From Acanthaster planci (taxonomy: Eukaryota; Echinodermata; Asteroidea; Valvatida; Acanthasteridae): 64,000 nt of DNA. Both the position numbers and the translations under genes were made by a program. Location of the stretch: positions 590,021 to 654,020 of the forward strand of contig NW_019091416.1 in NCBI RefSeq assembly GCF_001949145.1, given 5' to 3'. How positions within the stretch are numbered: the first letter of the stretch is position 1; each line of letters starts with the position of its first letter. Below are positions 11,619-26,600 of the stretch, one piece after another. The notes under the pieces were generated by a model, which ran no database searches, was not told where the DNA came from, and saw only the letters and a list, made by a program, of their open reading frames with translations.

Positions 11619-14600
11619 GTAAGTAGGCCTACATCATGTCATTCATTGTACGTGGAAACATTCATCATCATCACGACGTTCATTGGCCAATGTTGGCTAT
11701 TGTCTTTGAACTTGATTTTGAAGTTCAACTAAGCTAGTAATACTTTGGGGGTTGTCAATTTCGGAACCCCCCTTTTTTAAAGGAAGAATTAGATTTAAGC
11801 TTTCAGGCACCTAAGTAGATGACAATGACATTATTTCTCCAAACTGCAGGGTTATAATTTTGTAGAAAGAAAAGAGGGCAGGGTTTTGAATTTCAGGGTC
11901 CTGAAAATTTGTGAAATTGACCGTCTACGATACTTCTGCTCCATGAGGGTGCACAGCAATGCAGGCTGTCTCTCCTATATCCATTATCATCAGAAAGTTG
12001 GATGATTGTATGTTCCTCTGCCTTACCCATGTTATCCCTGCCCCACCCTTCGTTTATTGACATGGGAAGAGCTCTGTACATGGACATCACTTGACCCCTG
12101 TGTACAAACTCTGTGAAACTGGTCTGAAAATTTCTAATTTCTTTCTAAGTAAATACTTACATATTTTCCCTCCTAAATTTGAATTTTTAGGACATGTTGT
12201 CACATTCTGATGGCTGATAAACTACTTAATGTTCCTTCTGGATTCTGTGCAATGGCTGTTGCTAGACATTTCTCTCATCAGTACCCACTATCTGCCGTGT
12301 ATAATCTGCATAGTAAGCTATGCACTTTGAGTGTAGATGTCAGTGACGTGGTGTACGTGCCAAGGTCATTAGTCATCAACGACTGTATAGGCGTATTCAG
12401 GATTATTTTGGAATTTGATTCATGTCACATTCAATTGTTGATTTTATTATTTGTTTAGCTGGTCACAGGAGACAGTGGCAAAAAGGAGAGTTTCCCATGC
12501 CACCTCCTAAGGAACAACAGGTAACCTTCAATCTGTCACCAAATCTGTTTGTTTCTAGTTTGGATTAGAAACTGAAAATGGGTCCTGACCTTATACTAGG
12601 GAGATATCTTGGGGTTTTGTTTGTTGAAAGTCTAGCTTTGATTATTTTTCAAGGAAACTTAGGGATACCCAACAGTCACACTTTTTTGGCTGATGCATGG
12701 TTTTGAAATCAGAAGGAAGCCGTGTGCCATGTTACATGTATCTGTGGTGTTAAATGTATGTCACATGTGGACATTTGTTGGCAAGTTGTCACTCACCTGC
12801 AAATCGTGAAACCTTGTGATCAAATCCTGGCTAAAACCACCAATGATCATCATAATTGTCTATTAATTTAAGCAAGTAATGTGTGCCACCTCTCCAGCGA
12901 TAGCCTGCAGGAATCAGTACACAAATAGCTCTGTATTTCTGTAGAGTCTTACAGTTAGTTATCGATGAGATCTTTCCTTCCCCCCCAAATAAAAAAAAAA
13001 CTGGAGGGGAAATTCCCTTAAGAAAATATAAATATCAGTATGAAGCACTTGTAAGTTGTGGAGTAGTTGTATTGTTCTTATTTCCAAGATTCCAAGGGAT
13101 TAATGTTCTGCCAAACATTATCTTCCTCCAGACAAGCAGTGTGAGGGAAGATGTACCGGACAGATACGATAAATACCTGCTGTTTCTTCAAAGGAAAAAC
13201 AGGTAATAAACTTGTTACCGAATGCTTATATAGTCACTGTTCAGCAGCAAGCCTGCAAGAATTGCGTGGGAGTTGCAGTAAATGCAGCAGAGCCTCTCAA
13301 ACGTTGTTTGAATTGGATGCTGAATGCACAAGTATCCCAGCCCCCCAGCACTTTGTGGCCAAACTGTGTTCTAGTTAGCCTTTAAAGTTGCTGGTTGATT
13401 TGATCACCAGCTTATGGAAGTGTTCTTCACATTGTTAAATGACAACTCAGGCCTACAGTATACATGTACTTTTCAAGGAATTCTAATTTCTATGTAGTAA
13501 AATGTTGAAATTGGTGTTTTCTTTGTGGATCGTCATTTTGGAGTGAGAAAATTCAAATCAAGGGAATTCCATGAAGCTGCTCAGTGAGACTTCTTAAATT
13601 CAGCTGAGAAGTCTGCTCAGAAGTGATTTTTTTACTTGTAGAAGGCAGTGTCCCAAACAGACTTCCAGAGCTATTACTACTGTATAGGAGTTTATTGCAT
13701 GTGCCTACATGCTTGTAATCAGTGGAAACCTATGTAGCTTTCTTCTGCCCTCAATGTGATTGGTTCACACAAATGTGCAGAGGCCTAAACATCTCTTCCA
13801 AAGTGGGCCCCTATACTGGAGCCGTTTAATGGAAAACGATGTAAAAGGATCGTGCTTGAACAAGGGCTTATAAACAGGTGTAGCAAGTTGTAAAATGTAC
13901 GAGTGAAGTAACGTGAATGACATGGAGCGGGAAAGTGAAAAGCGATGGTAGAGGGCGCTAGACTAGATTACTGTGGATGAGCAGCCCGAGAGCAGAACTC
14001 AAGGCAGGACAAGCTTTAAACATTAGAAATGTGGAGGTTGCAGGTTTGTGCATGTTTGCTTTTACTGTTTTCACAGAGTGTTGAAAAAGCTGAAGGCTAA
14101 GGATGACCGACAAATCCAGCTGGAGCAGAAAGAGCAAGGCTTCTCCCTGTACGTCAATGGGGCTAATCAGAAGCTTGGTCTGACAGGCCTTGTCAAGCAC
14201 TCACCGAGGAGGCCCAGCTCCAAGAAGCCCAAAACAGCCGGAGGTCTGTTAGTCTAGCCTGTCGTTGTGCTTGTCTCTGTGTGTCCATCTGGGTGTCTAC
14301 AAGGAAGTTTTTGAAAAATTTAACGGTTCGGACCCTTTGCTCAGAGCACCTGGGACCAATGTCTTTGAGCTGCTCAGCATAGAAATTTATGTTTAACCTA
14401 AACTAAGATTGGTGGGCAAACTGTTACTTAATAAATGGTTGGTTCCGACCTTTGTTTCTTGTTTTGCTAAGTACATAACATTTGGCTTTGTAATAGTTTT
14501 GACTTAACATTTTCGTGAAATTGGATGCCGTAAGTGCTGCCCAGTAAGAGCATCTGCCTTTGTGTTTGCCTGTTCCTGTCTGGAACACAGTGACAATATT

Positions 14601-17600
14601 TGCCTTTTTTAACTTTTGGCATCAGACCCCAACTGAAGATGCTCTGCCAAATCTGCTTCTGGCCACTGCCAAGGTCGTGGGGTCAGTTCTAGAATTTGCG
14701 GTTGATGATGGCCATTGGCCAAGGTCTTGCTAATTGAAATTATGTGTAACCTGTTTGCACATTCACAAGTGGTTGGAAAAGATTACAGAAGGGCTTGTCA
14801 GATCATTTCTTCAAATCCTGCCGTCTGGCATATATTGCGGTGCAGATGTTCCTCGTCGCCCAGTGAAGGGTCTCCATGGTTACCAGGAGGAAGATGAGAA
14901 GGAAGATGCAAGCCGGGCCAAGACAGCACCCAGCAAGGTACAGAGGAAGAACTGGTTGCAGGTGAGTCCCTGATCTCCCCCCAACATCGCAGGGATGGTT
15001 TCAGTGTGAGACACTTGACAACGTGCTCACTTTGGGAACAATGAGCAGAATTTATATGAGACCATATCAACTCCTGGACTCACCGGACTTGATGTAATAA
15101 GGTGCGTCTATGTCAGCACATTACAAAGCTGTAGAGTGTATTTTAATCATATTATACAGACAAGTAGGGACATTACATTCTGTGAGTGCTCAGTGGCAGT
15201 TGAGTCATATGCTCTAGTCTCTCCTGTGGAGTTCCTCCGAAAATGCGACATAAACATTTTCAACTAGTAAACATTAACCCTCTCTGACCTAGAAGTGCTA
15301 TATAGTGGAGGTCATTACGCACAATTCGCATTTGAAGATCATAAATGTCGACGGTCAGTGCATTCCTTCGTGCACATCTGATATTTTCCCACCAGAGGGA
15401 CATTGTTTTCAATTAAAATCATGACATCTCTTTTTCCTATACAGGGCAAATGCTGTTGACCTCTGTCTAATATGAATCATTGTGTGAACAGTTTCAACAG
15501 GCTGGAAGAAATAACACCAGTATATTCAGAGTTTGGCAGACTCGCCTTAGTGTGTGTGCAGGAGAGGAACTGATTGGATATTGGGTTTGCTGTGGAGTTT
15601 CTGGTTGGCTGCAGATTTGGTTTTTTAGGAATGACCGGTTTCATATTCTTGTTCTGTAGGAATCCTTCGACATCAAGACCAATGAGGGAGAGAAGCTTCG
15701 GGTCAGGTCAAGGTGGGGCAGAGGTCAGTCGTCAAGATGTAACAAGCATTGTGACTTGAAATTACACACAAGTCTATGGTAATGGCTGTAGCCATTTTCC
15801 TTAGAGATGTGCGTATTTTCAAGCCATAGCCAAGTAAATAGGACCACGGCCTTATTACAGTTATTCGGTGATCAGGTGTCGTCATTGAACAGTTGATGCA
15901 ACTGCCTAACAAAGTATGTCAGAAAGCCTCTTTGTTTTGTTGTTTTTAAGACATGTTACCCTTGATTGTATTTGTAGTTTGTTTTGAAGACCTACTTGTC
16001 CTTTTCAATTACTCTTTGTCTAAGGAGATGTCTTTCTTTTGGATTCCTGGTGACATTTGGAAGAGACTTTTGTGCTTTACATTTTAGTTTGCTCAGCAAA
16101 TCATCTTCTTTGCCACAGATGAAGATGATGCAGATTGTGACTATGAAGATGACTTTGAGATGTACGAGAGCGTGAAAGCATCCCTACCTCCGACCAACAC
16201 ATCCCCTCCTCAACAGCAGGCCTGTGCATCTTCCGAGGAGCATCCTGAACAAGAGGACTATGATAAGGTTTGTTTCTCAGCCTCTCGTAGATGGGGTCAG
16301 CGGTTGTGTTCTGAGGCTGCACATGTACAGTTTGTGGCCTGCACTGGTCTGAATTGTGGTTTCAACACGTGCATGTGAAATGGTGTAGATTTCAAACACG
16401 TTCAGCGGTTGAATCTTAAATGACATCTTAAAAAGACGGCGTAAATGGCTTTCATATGTGCTTCAATCGATCGAGCCCGTACCCTTCATAACATAGGAAG
16501 CAATCTTTGTGGCAAGTTTCTGAAATCTTGAATCTTTTAAAAGAATACTTTATTACTTTTAAACCGCTGTGTTTCTCCTGGAAACTGTTGGTGATTTGTA
16601 AGTGGCTAGGCATAACTGATTTTTCTCATAGATTACGGAGAATCTCACGCTGATCCTTGAGGGACCCACAGATGGGGACAGTGACGTGGAAATAGATGCT
16701 GGAGACTACAAGAAAACTGGTGTTGCCAGGGAGACTGATGAGGAAGATGAGGAGGAAGATGAGGAGGATACGAGCGACCATCTTCTCCTGAGTATTGAAG
16801 ATATCAAGGTGAGTGCTTCCGTTATTGTTGCCAAGCCAGTAAATGACAGTGTCACTGGTAGATCCAGTGAGGGTTAACGGGGGACATGGCCCTCCCCCCC
16901 ACAAGAGACTTTTTTACAAACAGTGAAAGAAAACTGATTCTGGGGAGTGTCTGTTTCTTTTTCCTTCCTTCCAAAAGCATTTAAAAAGACCCCACATTAG
17001 CCTCAATCCTCAAAAAAAATTTAAAAAATTTCCAATTTCTTGGCTCCCCCAAAATTAATTCCCCCCCCCCCCGAAAAAAATTGGTTCTGGATGTGCTCAT
17101 GTACGTGTGCAGGGAAAGTTCAACGAGTTCACCTGACCCCTAGCAAATAAATCAGTTTAGTAAAATGCGTTGTCCTTTTTAGCTCCCAGTGTAGCACAGT
17201 GGGTGGAAAGAAGCAATTAATGCAAAATGTGTTGCTTAGGGACACATACACATTGATGCTGTGGTTAGTATCTTTATATCCCTTCTGTTACTATTGTAAA
17301 GCTGATAATCATTTTAAGCAACAAATACAGCTGCTGTTCAGTTATGAAAGCAAAATGACAGACGTGTAATTGCCATTTCTTTCAACCATGATTTTTATTT
17401 CTTTTTTTTCTCCTTTAAGACATTAAGACGGAGTTTAGAAGCAAATGCTGACATACGAAGGAGTATCTCACACAAGGTATGAGGGATAGTGGGGGGGGGC
17501 AGGGGATGGCAAGCTAACAGAGTTGCACTTTCATCACCTGCAATTAGTGTGTACAGTTTCTGAATATACCGAGCCCTCAACATTGATTCACACTTAGCAC

Positions 17601-20600
17601 ATATGCATACCTCTAGAGTGTGCAACACTGACATTATCAACCAGCATCTGCAAGATTTGTTATTGTGGAGTTGAGGTTGTTAGCATTGTGGCCAACGCTT
17701 TGAATAGCGCCTGAATCAGTTGCAAATGCAACCAAATTTTTGCCAACGCAATCATATTTTCACCATACAGTCACCATTTGTGACTTAAAAACTACATACA
17801 AAATGTACTTGAACAATTTTGAGTATGCTTAAAAATAGAAAAAGGAATGATTATGTACTGACAAATTGTTCCAGAAAGGTATAAGTGACAGCCAAATCAC
17901 ATCATGAATTGAATGTTAAAATGTGTTTACATTGTCCATCCGTGCAGGCCAGGGAATCATGACCAGGCCCGACACACGTGTACACGTACACCACATGTCA
18001 CACAACTAGCATATCATAATACAGGCACCGCTGAGGTCAAACCATTGACGAAATCAGGGTTCTCGTCAGGGGTTTCAGCCACAGACGTTATGATGTCCGT
18101 GGTTTCAGCGTCTCGCAGGACACCCTGCTGCATGAATTGCACTATTTCTGACACTCTGAATCACAGCGACACCCTTTAATTCCAGAATGAGCTCTGTTTC
18201 AGGCTTGATTTACGCTGCAGCAAAAAAGCAGCAATAGCTGGAGCCCAAGCCGTGGTTTAGAAAATGGCCTGAATATCCACACATAGTGCATCAACAACTT
18301 ATGTTTAGATCCAGAGCCAACCAACATTGACTTGTACCCCATGCAGATCGTGTGTGTGATCACAATATGCGTACAGTACATACATGTACGATGTACATTG
18401 CACGTGTGGGTACATACCCTCATGAATATTCAGTGCACGTGGCAATTAGTAGCACAGTTCTGTCAAATCTGTGCACAATTAAGTGAGTTACCAACTTGAA
18501 CTTACCATGTTTATTATTACATGTACTAATTGTACATAAGTTTTACTGTAGACTACGATCAAAAGTTATAGCTGCCTTTTTTGCTGGCGACAATATTTTT
18601 TCCTTTTAGGGGGTCAATTGATTACATAAGATCATAAAAGTGCTGGCACCTAGATTTTTCCCCGTTGGGAGCCAATGGCTAGCAAATCATTTTTTTCTGT
18701 TTAACCCTAACAGTCCTCCATCCTTCACCTGTTGGAGGACTGAGGACTGTTAGGGTTAAAGGTTTGATTGTGGCTCTTGCTGAAGATGTAATGTTTACGA
18801 AGACGAAGGTAGCTAATAAAGCAGGGAAATGTAATTTGAGATCGAGTCCTTGAGAAAGTAGGTCATGCTCCTCCCTCTGGTGATTGAAGTGTCCATAATT
18901 CATTGAGTAGAAACGGTAAATGCATAGATTCGATCATGGCAGTGTGCAGTGAAGAAAAGTTTATTCGTTTGTTTTTGAAATACTGTTTACTTACTTTCTC
19001 CACCTGCTTTATTTTAAAATAGCTTTTGAAAATTGAAATTTGTTTACTCCTTCTGGAGTACTTTGTAAACTTGTTTCTCCCAAATGACATTCTTCTTATT
19101 ACGATTCAGTCATTAGTTCTTCCGTCGTGTTCTCTTGAGAAGGACCAGAGAAGATGCACTAATTCTGTTGAAATGCTTACTTACCGTCAGTGTGATGGTA
19201 GCCCCACTTCCTCAGATGACGAGGGCGAAGATGATGTCAATGAAGATGAGACAGCCAGCAGCATGGAAGCAATGGATGAGGTCATTGAGGAGGACATTAG
19301 CATCTTGGCTGACAGTCTGGAGACAGGGCAGGATGTTACGCTGGAGCCTGGCGATATGATTGTCCTGGAGTTTGCATCGTCCTCCAACAAAGGTCACAGA
19401 TGTTTTGAAAATACTGAGTTGTTTTTTTCCAAATCTTCAGATGCAGCTGGGTTCCAGAATAATCGTCTAATATATGTTGTTAAAACTGGATCAATATACT
19501 CCCATCTCTGGTCTTGCATGAAACGTTGTATTACTACTGTTGTGGAAAATGAAGCTGCACCGAGAACCAAGTTTTTGGCTCATTGGTCAAGATTCATGAA
19601 ACTGAAACCAGTGTTGAGGACAAAGTTAAAATCTGGAAAACCCTTTATTGCCTCTACTTATTTTGTCACTGAAGAATGTGTTTTTGTCTTTTCTTTGTGA
19701 ACAGGGCCAAGACAGCAGAAGATGCTTTCAGCAAAGTAAGTCATGTGCAAGAATGATTTAACAAGAGCCATTAGGAGCATTCAAATTCTACTTCAAATTC
19801 AATTTATGCGTTATTTACTATACAGTGATTATCAGCTATTCAAAACTGTTAAGCAGTTTCATTTCATGAGTGGGGCATTCATCCTCTTTGCCTGGTGGTA
19901 AAATTGATTGCAGAAGGAAACCAGATGTGGATGAGGTTACCATGGCAACCAGACAAGCCAAAGATGGAAGGAAGGTCGCTCAGCCAGACTCCAGCAAAAC
20001 CTCAGAGCTGAGGGAACTTAGAACAACTTCAGGTAGAGGGAAATCAAAACGATTCATCGTTTTCTTTGGAAGGTTTGAGCAGATTGTAGGATGAAATTGT
20101 ATAAATTTAGAAGCAATGAATACACTGAAGTCTTGTTTGGAATCTTTCGACCCCTCCCCCCAGCCCACTCCCCCAGCAGGCCCCTTTCATCCCAGAGGAA
20201 GCGATCCGAGAAGGACTGGCAGGTTACGGAGGACCTGTCAACCATCCAGAGGGCCATGAAGGCAGAGAACGAGGCAGCTGTCAGCAAAAAAGGAGCCAGT
20301 GGAGCCAGGAGTGCTCCCCTGCAGGCATCGGCCAAGGTTGGGAATCGATCTTTAGTTTCCTGCATCACAGATTAAAATAGGGAAAATTGGTCTGTGTGGT
20401 GCATTTTTTCCCAATTGGGAATCTGTCAGAGTCAGTTGAAATCAGCCCAATTCACAACATGTAGAGATGCCTGGGTAAATTGAATTGGCCCATTTGGGAA
20501 TCTGTCAGAGTTAGTAAAATCGGCCCAATTGGGAATCTGTCAGAGTCCGTTGAAATTGGCCCGGTTCACAATATATGGAGTGACAGAGTAAATTAAATTC

Positions 20601-23600
20601 TGTAGACTGTGAAATCAATTTCGTCAAGAGGCTGTTGCAAAATACAATTGGTGTTGGTGCTACCCTTTAGAGCTTTTCACAATCGACTTGACTTAAAAAC
20701 AAATGAAACAATCTTACTCTGGAGAAGAGTCCAAAGTAATTTGGTAGATTGTGTGTTTGAATGCCAGATTGTGTGTTTGAATGCTTATTGACATTGTGTT
20801 CAAAGAGATATCCCTTTGAATTTCTTCTTGTCTCATCAGGTGTCACCAACACCACCTCAAACTGCAGAGCAGCCTTGCTCTTCCTCTGTTGCATCTACGG
20901 CGAAACCTATGGCCAGTACTGACGCTGCCTCGGCCGTCATATCTCCTCAAGATCTGCTGTCGTCACAGAACCTTGATGAACACAAGCTGGCTTTTGTACT
21001 GGACAGAGTCAAACAGATGGATGCAAGGTGAGTGCAATGGATCTCTAACCGAGCGTAATCATAACGATGGCATCATTGTTATCGCTTTGTGTCATCACGT
21101 GATCATATGGGTATCATTACGTCTGAATAAGAGGCATATGGGTAATTCCAGAAATTAGGAGTCCATTTTTTTTTGTGTCCCTGTCACATCTGACACATGA
21201 TTTTGTAAGCTCAGAACACATTTTCTAATTTCCACGAGTTATGAATTAATGCAAATTACCTCCCAAACAAATAATAATATCTTGAAATCAATTCTGGTGA
21301 TATTTCCATGTCAAATAACAAAAGTCTGATGTAACAGGCATGAAAATTTAAATTTTACACTTTTGGACCCCTAATTTTTGGAATTACCCATATGGCAATT
21401 CCTGGATACACCGTAGTTTTCTAGGGAGTACGGATTGCTTTTGATAAAGGTAGTCTAGATGGTATTATAGGACATCCCTATAAGAGCTGAGAAGAGACAC
21501 ATTCCACCTGTACCCTTTTTATGTGGGTGAACCAGTGAGCATGTGGTGCTACTTCCCAGCAGAGCCAGTTACATAGCAAAACAAACAGCAAAGTGAAACA
21601 AACGGGGAGCCAGCTAGAAACAGTGTTTTCTTCGCTCAGCAAATATCTGTTCTAATAGTCATGGCATGAAATTGGTCCTGAGCCGAGCTAGGTGGATGGC
21701 AGAAATGGCTCTGAGTTTTTGTTGACGGAGCCTAACGCACCTGCAGCCTATATAGTAGCCAGATGCAGTGTGACAAGAGTCAGCATTGCCCACACACCTC
21801 ACCCACATGGCTGTTTGAGTGGAGAGAGTGGTTGAACACCTTGCCTAGGGATAATAAGCTATTCTTGGGCCCTGAATGACACAGAAGTCCTATTACTTAA
21901 TGTTCCCCGCTGAAAGACTTGACCAGTTGCTGAGGTCATGTAGATGGCCCTCAGGGTTTAATACAAAGTATCCGTCATTGCTCTTGCTCAGGTCACAGAG
22001 AAAACTGCTAGCAGCACTGGGCAAAGTGGAGGAATCAGCCAGGGTAGGGGATGATGACAGCACCCCTAGCCACACCCCTAGCCACGAGGGTGGTCAGACA
22101 GTGGCCGATGATAAACCATTGACTGCTGAGGGTGATATGGACAGATCTGCGGTGTTTACTACACCTATGCTGGCTCCGAGAGCAAAGGTGCACTGAAGTT
22201 TTATAGGCTGCATTCCATGTGGAGTTTCCAAATCTACAGCCCTAGTTCACCGGTCGTGCCATCTTGTAAAATGTTTCAATAATTATAACTGATATTCTGT
22301 CCTTGACTGTTCTTTTGTTTGAGTAAACTTTGGAAAATAGAGGATTTCACTCATCAAGATCGAGAGTATTTTGGTTTCAGCCTTTTTTCTTGGTATCATA
22401 CCTTTTTTCTGAACTGAGATTAAGTTGAAGTCACTAGCTTCATGAGACCAGATCCAATAGTTTCTTTATTTCAGATGTAAATTCTTTACAGTTCTAAGAA
22501 TGCTACTGATAATACATTTCTTCATCAACATGAAATGCTTCTTACATTGCTATGTGACTCCTCAAACTTTGTGTAACGGTTCAACATAGATGCAGATTGC
22601 TTGGAAGCAATCACTTTTGTTTCGTTATTGTTACTGGTTTTTCAAGATTGGAATGGTGTATCCCAAATCCATAGAAGTTGCTTGTGTTGAATGATGTTTG
22701 TGAGTTGATGCAATGATAACATCTTGGACTGTACAGAGTGCCGCTGTCACCAGATCAAGTCAGTTAGCCCCGCCTTCCTCACCACTCACCACCACCGCTA
22801 CCACCACCATCCCGACCCTTGAGATCACTTTAGAGGCCAGCAGCAACTGGGGTCATCCCAACAGGATCGGCCTGACCGATGTTCAGTTCTTCGACCTGCA
22901 AGGAAAAAAGATCACCTTGGGTGCCGGCCAAGTCAAGACAGCCCAAGCCCACGAGAACATCAAGGGGGAATTGGAGAACATCGTCAATGGCAAAGCCAAG
23001 GTGAGACTTATGCGCCCCCTCCCTGCACTCAGTTTACACCCATCGTAAAGCTGTGTCAGAGTGACTTGGCTAGGTCTTGAAATAGTACAGGTGCCCATGG
23101 AATAAGCTCGCTAGCCATTTCCCATTGACTCGTGTGACTGCCAGCCATAGCCTGGTAATTTGGACAACAGTCTAAGACCAGGCTATATTCGAGTCTATTA
23201 CAAATCCCTGCAAGTCCATCACAAGTCCATTACAAGTAATCCAGTCTTACGCCGAGTCACAAGCTTTTTCAAATAAAACCTTTGACAACACTTCTCATCC
23301 TTCTTCTTGTGGCTGGACTTGACAGCTTTGACCTAAGACTGCTTTTGTAGAAAATGAGGATAAATGTGCCTGAATATGTCTGGTAGGGACGTTGTGTGTG
23401 GACAGGGCACATATTGGTCAGTTTGCCCTGTAAAGTGCTGCTGACCAACCATCAAGTAGTGCTTACTTCACATCACACGTGGTCGATATTTTCAATCTCT
23501 ATAAGATCGTACCTGTTAAACTGAAGAGGAAGAAAAGAAATGTGATTAGTTTGAGACAAAAAAATTGTTACTAATTAACCAAGATGTGGACCTCGAATAA

Positions 23601-26600
23601 CAGTTAACCTGTTCACTGCTTAGATCTTGGTAGATACACAGGCCATATGATTGTGCAGGATTATACTTTCAAGGTCGTAAGGTCATAAGTGGCAAGGTTA
23701 AATCAAGCGTACTACTGTCCAGGTATCTGCACAGTTTTTTTAGCTTTAGCCATACATTTGAATTGTTTCCATGACAACAGACAACAAAGGAAAGGAACAT
23801 GTGGAGCTGTGCTTACTGCCGAGGTGAGGTCCTAAAACTGGTCTTCAGTATTCCCACCGGGGATACCCCAACAGCAGGCATCTCAAGAATCGACGTCTGG
23901 AACTTCAACAAGAGTCTGAAAGTAAGTTTGCTCGCTCAGGACCGGCAGGAGAAATTAGAGTTAAAGCTTGGGCAAGAGAAGCTGGCTCATACCTGACACA
24001 AAAACTGTCATCTTCCTTTTATAAACACATTCCTGAAGTTGAACCTCTTGACATCAAGTTTTCTCAGCATTTGTGTTTTTATGGTCACACAGAGTGTTAA
24101 CAAAGTGAAAAGATAAAGGCATTTGCAGTTATATTTTTCCTGTAACAAGAATGGTATTTTATTATTTGACTTTTTTTAAAATTTCTTTCTTCTTAGGAAT
24201 TGAGTATAGGTGTAAAGGATGTTAACGTATTCGTTGATGGATGTCTATTGTGGGCGGGGCGGGTTGACAAAGGGTGTGGCAATCAGGTCTTTGATTACAT
24301 GACGCCCATTGTCCTGAGTGACCCAAGGCCCATCGAACCTAACCCGTCAGAGCCCCTCAAAAAGGATGTCGACAAACAGCAGTCTGCCATTGGCAATCCA
24401 GTCGGCCCGGACACAAACCAGCCACTGCATAGGAACAATAATGGTTGTCACGGTGATGTCAAGCACGTCAGCGAAGAAATCGACAAGGAGTTGTTCTCCA
24501 AGGAAAGGACTCCTCTGGCAAAACCAGCCCAGGAAGACACTTACCACATCTCGCGAGCTGCAAAACAAAACTCGAGTTTGAGTAACAATGCGGAGGAGAG
24601 AAGGCCTGAATTGCCACGCAGCAAGACGAGGATTCTGAAGTGCTCGACGGATAACTTGGAGATCCCCACTGTCGATGACAGTCTGGAGATCTATGCAACT
24701 CCGAGGGTGTCGGAAAAATCTCCGCTGCAACGGTCGCAGGAGGAAACAGGAAAAGATCGATTTGAGTGAGTTTTTAAATTTTTTAGGCCAAAGACGCATG
24801 ATATCTGTCCTCATTGCACATAGGTGTTCTCTCAATTCCCAAGAAAAGACCTGTAAATGTTTTCACTGAAGCCCCAGGGGCTGTGTTGCATTGTCAGCAA
24901 GTTGGACTTTTATCTTGTTCTGGTGTGCATAGATCTGGTCGCAAAACTGTGGTCTTAAAGGGGAGATCTGACGGTAACAAGAACAGCCCAGCATCCCAGT
25001 CAGAGGGGTTGGATCAGAGCCTGGAAGAGCCATCCATGATGGAACAGCTGCAGAGCATAACAGGGTATGTCTGGCGAAAATCTCAATTGTTGGACAGCAT
25101 ATGCTCTGCATACTTCCGTCACTTGTCAGACTGTTTTCATTCACTTGTAGATGGGCCTAGAGTTAGCAGACGCCACTGTAGAAATTAGAATTATTTAAAC
25201 TACTTGTAGAACAGAATCTTTAGAAGAAAGCTGCTGAATATTTTCAGCCCTTTATTTTCATGAACCTCTTTCCACCTTGTACTGTTTGAAAGCTAGATTT
25301 CATGTTTAGTACAACAGTTAAGTTCGTGGTAGCTCAAACCATAGAGGAAGGAATGTTTCTTCCTCCATACTCAAATTGACACATGGACTTAACAGATGGA
25401 CTGAACATTTTGGTCTGTCTTTATCAAGAAATCCCTTCTCTTCCAAGATTTCGTGCTATCCAACAGAACTCCATGCACTGTCAATGTTCAACTGGTCCAC
25501 ACTATATCACTGGTATTTGATTTGACAGAGCTGCTTAGCAAAAAAATAGAAATACAGTTGCTCAATAAATCCCTTAACCAATGTGACTTAACCCAAGAAA
25601 AGAGAGTCACATTAAATGCTGCATGTCAACTTGTGCAGTTACATGTAGCTCTCTGTCCTCACACTTTCTGCTAAGCAGATTAGAATAAAATGAGCTTAGC
25701 AGTGTTGCATTTCTTATAAAGTAGCTGATTGTTGCTCATTAAGCATATTGTATGAGTAAACTTTAGGTGGGCGTCGGTGGTAATTTAATGCACATTGCGC
25801 AACGTTTTTGGTTGGTAAGCCATAAATGCTAAGTTACAAGTTGATGGCCTAAGCAGTTCTGTGAAATCGCATCACATGTCTTACGTTCCTTGTTAGTATT
25901 CTTTCCTATGTTGTCTGTACTCCTTTGGTCCTCTTTTTTCTCCACCGCTTTTAGAAGCAAAGAGAGGCCCAAGTGGCTCCGCCCATCTTGTGATAGGCAG
26001 GCTAAGTAAGTCTCTGTTGTAAGCTGTAATAATCAAATGTAAAAGCATGAATGCACATGGAGCGCAGGCTTTTCAAACTCTTTTGCGATTTTTTTTTCAG
26101 TATGTCTGCATGTAAGGACCCCAGATGCATGTATTCTTCTGTGATTTATTCCACCTTTGTGCATAAAAATTCAAAGTAGAAATTGAATACGGGCGATTCA
26201 CAATAGTGGGCCTTCAAGAGTTTGTGATGTGCTGGCCAATCACAACATGCGAAATCTGTCAACCCTTTCCAAACACGCACTGGGTCAACAGATTTCGCGC
26301 ATTGTGATTAGCCAATGCATTGCACACTCTTGGAGGTGTACTATTGTGAAACGCTGGTATTGACCCTGGTATTTTTTCCCCATCACATTGACACTGGTGT
26401 TGCCCAAAAATTGAAAAATGATGTTTAGTTGGAGAGAAAATCCGTTGAAAGAACAGACATTGTTTAAACTTACACTGGCATGGATATAATTGGGGGACCA
26501 GGATTGGTAAAACCGATGTGACTTCTCATTGGTATGGAAAAGGTTCTTTTACATTTTCCTTTTTTCACCAAAATATTATCCATACAATCCATAATCTTCA

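Noticed and set aside
24347-24835. 162-aa minus-strand frame
   Set aside because: Antisense shadow of the long KATNIP exon 24197-24765.
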